A DNA stretch of 34,514 nucleotides from Pseudomonadota bacterium (lineage in GTDB: Bacteria > Pseudomonadota > Gammaproteobacteria > Burkholderiales > Ferrovaceae): the NCBI GenBank assembly GCA_028873535.1, contig JAGWIJ010000027.1, forward strand, positions 1 through 34,514, written 5' to 3'. Below, piece after piece: positions 31,556 through 34,514 of the stretch. A model generated the notes under the pieces. That model was not told the origin of the DNA. It saw only the letters and a program-made list of their open reading frames with translations, and ran no database searches. The number at the start of each line of letters is the position of its first letter. Within the stretch, counting starts at the first letter, position 1. Position numbers and translations under genes: made by a program.

Positions 31556-32038
31556 ATGCAGGAACAACTACCGGGCTTCGCGCCCGAGCGCGCAGCCCCG
31601 GCGGCTGCCACGCGCATCGAAATCTTTGCCGACGGCGCCTGCCGCGGAAATCCCGGCCCGGGCGGCTGGGGCGTGCTGTTGCGTGGCCCTGATGGCGAGC
31701 GCGAACTGTTCGGCGGCGAGCGCGACACCACCAACAACCGCATGGAGCTGCGCGCCGTGATCGAAGGCCTGCTGTCGCTGCCGCCGGCTTGCACGGTGCG
31801 CGTGCTGACCGACTCGCAATACGTGCAGAAGGGCATCAGCGAGTGGATCCATGGCTGGAAGAAGCGCGGCTGGCTGACCGCCGATCGCAAACCGGTCAAG
31901 AACGCCGATCTGTGGCGCGCGCTCGAGGCCGCGGCCAGCGGCCATCGCGTCGAATGGACCTGGATCAAGGGGCACGCCGGCCATGAAGGCAACGAGCGCG
32001 CCGACCGCCTCGCCAACCGGGGCATCGATGCACTCTGA
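31556..32038 (+). CDS. rnhA: RNase HI
   Basis: Degrades the RNA strand of RNA-DNA hybrids. It has 160 residues after a short Ala/Pro-rich lead ([18 protein letters not shown]). The four acidic catalytic residues are in [42 protein letters not shown] and [12 protein letters not shown], and the basic handle [22 protein letters not shown] is intact. CAGAGGAAG precedes ATG 31556. The last 11 bases overlap dnaQ. Confidence 0.96.
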   Translation: MQEQLPGFAPERAAPAAATRIEIFADGACRGNPGPGGWGVLLRGPDGERELFGGERDTTNNRMELRAVIEGLLSLPPACTVRVLTDSQYVQKGISEWIHGWKKRGWLTADRKPVKNADLWRALEAAASGHRVEWTWIKGHAGHEGNERADRLANRGIDAL

Positions 32039-32771
32039 GTCGACAGCACTGCGTCTGGTGGTGCTGGACACCGAAACCACCGGGCTCGATCCTGCCCAGG
32101 GCCACCGCGTGATCGAGGTGGCTGCCGTCGAACTGCTCGGACGCCAGCTCAGCGGACGGCATTTCCAGCGCTACCTCAATCCGGATCGCGACATCGACCC
32201 CGGTGCCCAGGAGGTGCACGGCCTGAGCCGCGAATTCCTGGCCGACAAGCCGCGCTTCCCGGACGTGGTGGACGAACTGCTGGACTTCCTGCGCGACGCC
32301 ACGCTGGTGATCCACAACGCGCCGTTTGATCTGGGCTTCCTCGACCACGAACTGCGGCTGTGCGGCCGCGCGCCGCTGACCACGGTCAGCGGTCCCACCA
32401 TCGATACGCTGCTGATGGCGCGCGACCAGTTCCCGGGCAAGCGCAACTCGCTGGACGCCTTGTGCGAACGCTTCGACATCGACAATTCGCGGCGCACCTA
32501 TCACGGCGCGCTGCTCGACACCGAACTGCTGGCCGAAGTCTATCTCGCGATGACGCGCGGCCAGGAATCGCTGATGATGGAACTTGAGCCTGCCGCGCCA
32601 GCCGTGGTGGCCGGCATTCCAGGCCAGGCGGCCGCTGTGCGGGTGCTGCAGGCGGCCACCATCGATGCGGCGGAACAGGCCGAACACGCCCGGCTGCTGC
32701 TTTCGATCGACAAGGCCTCGAAGGGCCAGTGCCTGTGGCTGCAGCGCTACGCGCCGGCAGATGTTGGCTGA
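32028..32771 (+). CDS. dnaQ: DnaQ, epsilon proofreading exonuclease of DNA polymerase III
   Basis: The 3'-5' exonuclease subunit of the replicase. It has 247 residues: Exo[25 protein letters not shown], Exo[18 protein letters not shown], and Exo[25 protein letters not shown], of the DEDDh type. The C-terminal part ([21 protein letters not shown] and the following residues) is the polymerase-alpha-binding tail. ATG 32028 is inside rnhA, in another frame, with GGGG about 5 bases upstream, so the two are coupled as in many proteobacteria. Confidence 0.96.
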   Translation: MHSESTALRLVVLDTETTGLDPAQGHRVIEVAAVELLGRQLSGRHFQRYLNPDRDIDPGAQEVHGLSREFLADKPRFPDVVDELLDFLRDATLVIHNAPFDLGFLDHELRLCGRAPLTTVSGPTIDTLLMARDQFPGKRNSLDALCERFDIDNSRRTYHGALLDTELLAEVYLAMTRGQESLMMELEPAAPAVVAGIPGQAAAVRVLQAATIDAAEQAEHARLLLSIDKASKGQCLWLQRYAPADVG

Positions 32772-32793
32772 AAGTTCCCTACGTCGGGAGAAT

Positions 32794-32835
32794 TGGTATA
32801 CTCGGCGGTTGAAAAAATGAGACTTGTTTCAACCG
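32794..32835 (+). promoter_or_regulatory. extended -10 promoter and leader hairpin of the cytochrome genes
   Basis: TGGTATACT (32794-32802) is an extended -10 element, with a poor -35 about 16 bases upstream. Directly behind it lies CGGTTGAAA (32806-32814), perfectly repeated in inverted form as TTTCAACCG (32827-32835) with a 12-base spacer. The transcript should begin near 32809, inside the left arm, so this repeat is either an operator or a 5' hairpin in the leader. Confidence 0.6.
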
Positions 32836-32873
32836 GTTTCTACTTTCAATTCCAAACAAAGAGAACAGAGCCA

Positions 32874-33251
32874 ATGAATCGACGACTGCTGAGCCTGGGA
32901 ATCCTTGCTGTCATTTCCGGCGTCGCGCTGGCCGAGGGGGAGTCTGCTGCACCTGCAGCACCGGCAGCGGCTGCCGCCGCACCGGCTGCCGTGGCCGGGA
33001 ATGCCACGGCAGGCAAGGGCAAGAACGCGATGTGCCAAGGCTGTCACGGCCAGCCGGGCTGGCGCACCGCTTTCCCCGAGGTCTACACGGTGCCCAAGCT
33101 GGGAGGTCAGAACCCCAATTACCTCGTTGCCGCACTCAAGGAATACAAGACCGGTGAGCGCGCCCATCCGACCATGCAAGCCATCGCTGCCGGCCTGTCC
33201 GAGCAGGACATGGTCGACCTGGCCGCGTACTACGCAGCCGCCGCCAAGTAA
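32874..33251 (+). CDS. small periplasmic cytochrome c (class I)
   Basis: A 125-residue monohaem cytochrome c. After a signal peptide (LLSLGILAVISGVALAEG) comes an Ala/Pro linker (SAAPAAPAAAAAAPAAVAG), and then the haem motif CQGCHGQPGW. The axial methionine is probably in HPTMQAIAAGLSEQDMVDLAAYY. It resembles one half of the dihaem cytochrome c4. A second similar cytochrome follows after 18 bases. Together they could carry electrons from SoxCD, SoxAX or bc1 to a terminal oxidase; this is inference. The ATG 32874 is preceded by AACAGAGCC only, a weak ribosome site. Confidence 0.9.
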   Translation: MNRRLLSLGILAVISGVALAEGESAAPAAPAAAAAAPAAVAGNATAGKGKNAMCQGCHGQPGWRTAFPEVYTVPKLGGQNPNYLVAALKEYKTGERAHPTMQAIAAGLSEQDMVDLAAYYAAAAK

Positions 33252-33269
33252 GCCCGGAGCCCGAACAAC

Positions 33270-33602
33270 ATGACCCGTATCCTCTCCACGCTGTTCCTCG
33301 TCGCCGGCCTCGGCGTGACCCTGGCTGCCCAGGCTTCCGGCGATGCCGCGCGCGGTGCCGAAAAGGCCTCGACCGTGTGCGCAGCGTGCCACGGTGCCCA
33401 CGGTGAAAGCACCGGCCCCGACTTTCCCAAGCTGGCCGGTCAGCCGCAGGACTACATCGAGCACGCGCTGCACCACTACAAGGGCGGTGTGCGGCGCAAG
33501 AACCCGATCATGATGGGCATGGCTGCCGCGCTGTCGGATCAGGACATCGCTGATCTGGCGGCCTACTTCTCCAGCCAGCAGGGCCTGTACACCAAGTACT
33601 GA
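33270..33602 (+). CDS. small periplasmic cytochrome c (c553-like)
   Basis: A 110-residue monohaem cytochrome c with signal peptide (ILSTLFLVAGLGVTLAAQASG), haem motif CAACHGAHGESTGPDFPKLAGQP and axial methionine in KNPIMMGMAAALSDQDIADLAAYFSSQ. It is the second gene of a two-gene unit with the cytochrome at 32874. It ends 3 bases before the convergent DUF1841 stop, so no separate terminator fits between them. Confidence 0.92.
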   Translation: MTRILSTLFLVAGLGVTLAAQASGDAARGAEKASTVCAACHGAHGESTGPDFPKLAGQPQDYIEHALHHYKGGVRRKNPIMMGMAAALSDQDIADLAAYFSSQQGLYTKY

Positions 33603-33605
33603 GTC

Positions 33606-34028
33606 CTAGTCGCCGCGCACCCTGCGCAGATAGGCGTCCGCGTCGAGCGGACGCCCGTTGCGCTGGCTGTCCCACAGGGTTTCGGCGAGTGCATCGATGA
33701 CGCGGTGCAGCGCGTCATGCTCGGCCATGCCCACCGCCAGCAGGCCCTGCCATGCCGCGCGCAGGCCGGGCGGCTGGTCGATGCCGAGCTGTTCGCGCAC
33801 CGCCAGGTGCAGCGACAGGTGCAGGAAGGGATTGGTCTCGCCCTGTTCCGGCGTCCAGTCGCGCTCCAGATTGCGGCCACGGTTGCCGAGCACTGCGTGG
33901 TACTCGGGATGGGCCGCCACGATGTCCCAGGCCTGGTCCTCGAGTGCCGTGCGCGGCAGGTTCTCGCGCCCCTTGCGCAGTACCTCGAAAAAGAATTCAC
34001 GTGCCTGTTCGCGGCTGGGATTGAACAT
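33606..34028 (-). CDS. DUF1841-family protein
   Basis: A 140-residue soluble protein recognisable by FNPSREQAREFFFEVLRKG, HPEYHAVLGNRGRNLERDWTPEQGETNPFLHLSLHLAVREQL and GMAEHDALHRVIDALAETLWDSQRNG. Several histidines (HPEYH, HLSLHLA, EHDALH) are conserved in the family as far as I recall and might bind a metal. Function is unknown. It is coupled to nth by the TGATG overlap of one base and usually lies next to nth in proteobacteria. Confidence 0.9.
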   Translation of the reverse strand: MFNPSREQAREFFFEVLRKGRENLPRTALEDQAWDIVAAHPEYHAVLGNRGRNLERDWTPEQGETNPFLHLSLHLAVREQLGIDQPPGLRAAWQGLLAVGMAEHDALHRVIDALAETLWDSQRNGRPLDADAYLRRVRGD

Positions 34029-34514
34029 CAGGGCAGCTCCAGCAAAGGCCGGGTCTTGGCCTTGTAGTCACACAGGTCGGCGATCGTGCATTGCGGGCAG
34101 TCCGGCTTGCGCGCCTTGCACACGTAACGTCCGTGCAAGATCAGCCAATGGTGTGCGTCGCGACGGAACTCCGCGGGCACGTGCCTGAGCAGCCTGAGTT
34201 CGACCTCCAGCGGCGTCTTGCCCGGCGCCAGGCCGGTGCGATTGGACACGCGGAAGATGTGCGTGTCGACGGCGATGGTGGGCTTGCCGAAGGCGGTGTT
34301 GAGCACCACATTGGCGGTCTTGCGCCCCACTCCCGGCAGGGCCTCCAGCGCGGCGCGATCGCCGGGCACTTCGCCGCCGTGGCGCTCGATCAGCAGGCGG
34401 CAGGTCTCGATCAGATGGCGCGCCTTGGAGCGGAACAGGCCGATGGTCTGGATATAGGGCGTCAGGCCCGCTTCGCCCAGCTCAAGGATGGCCTGGGGCG
34501 GTGCGGCCACCGGA
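34028..34514 (-). CDS. nth: endonuclease III (5' end cut by window edge)
   Basis: DNA glycosylase/AP lyase for oxidised pyrimidines. The visible 162 residues are the C-terminal three quarters. They hold the helix-hairpin-helix LEALPGVGRKTANVVLNTAFG with the catalytic lysine, the aspartate in IAVDTHIFRVSNRTGLAPGKTP, and the iron-sulfur ligands CKARKPDCPQCTIADLC with the C-x6-C-x2-C-x5-C spacing. The GTG at 34508-34510 is not the real start: the frame stays open to the window end and the family has about 50 more residues upstream, including the HhH-preceding LLSAQ region. Confidence 0.96.
   Translation of the reverse strand, partial: PVAAPPQAILELGEAGLTPYIQTIGLFRSKARHLIETCRLLIERHGGEVPGDRAALEALPGVGRKTANVVLNTAFGKPTIAVDTHIFRVSNRTGLAPGKTPLEVELRLLRHVPAEFRRDAHHWLILHGRYVCKARKPDCPQCTIADLCDYKAKTRPLLELP

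Noticed and set aside
1-34514. Insertion sequence, prophage or integrase genes
   Set aside because: No transposase, integrase, terminal inverted repeats or att-like duplication of the tRNA-Asp 3' end was seen; the only trace of mobile DNA is the AbiEii remnant.

Overview
The window is GC-rich chromosomal DNA from an aerobic, Gram-negative, sulfur-oxidising proteobacterium. The evidence is a complete Sox system, ubiquinone biosynthesis, outer-membrane and lipoprotein genes, a tRNA-Asp close to the E. coli form, and an mltD-gloB-yafS-rnhA-dnaQ block in the same order as E. coli. The sox order (C-D-Y-Z-dsrE-A-X-B) and the UbiM-type hydroxylase fit a betaproteobacterium or a deep, high-GC gammaproteobacterium. 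I cannot name the genus.

Layout. 1-2690: partial ubiM with an FNR/ANR-type palindrome upstream, a tiny lipoprotein, a SAM methyltransferase and a tRNA-Asp with a textbook promoter and terminator. 2756-3207: wreck of an AbiEii-type toxin gene directly behind soxB. 3218-11587 (minus strand): MBL hydrolase, soxR, soxC, soxD, soxY, soxZ, dsrE-like, soxA, soxX, soxB. 11769-16402 (plus strand): accessory sulfur module with a FadL-family porin, a two-part YeeE/YedE transporter, a small exported protein of NPC repeats, an uncharacterised protein and a periplasmic tandem rhodanese. 16429-23185: LysR regulator divergent from mmsA, a Tat-exported purple-acid-phosphatase-like enzyme, nitroreductase and acyl-CoA synthetase. 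23201-30770: Uma2-like nuclease, ppiD, fabI, msrA, GNAT, mltD with a His-rich tail, gloB. 30825-34514: yafS-like methyltransferase, rnhA, dnaQ, two small cytochromes c, DUF1841 and partial nth.

How it works together. SoxXA should load thiosulfate onto the GGCGG cysteine arm of SoxY (with SoxZ), SoxB releases sulfate, and SoxCD oxidises the remaining sulfane sulfur, with electrons passed to c-type cytochromes. The ArsR-type SoxR keeps the cysteines expected of a persulfide sensor. I find the same dyad, ATGCG-N6-CG(C/T/A)AT, upstream of soxR, between the MBL and FadL-like genes, and upstream of the YeeE/YedE pair. This suggests one SoxR-controlled regulon covering both the core enzymes and the plus-strand accessory module. 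The least understood parts of that module are the NPC-repeat protein at 14427-14708 and its uncharacterised neighbour at 14736-15413.
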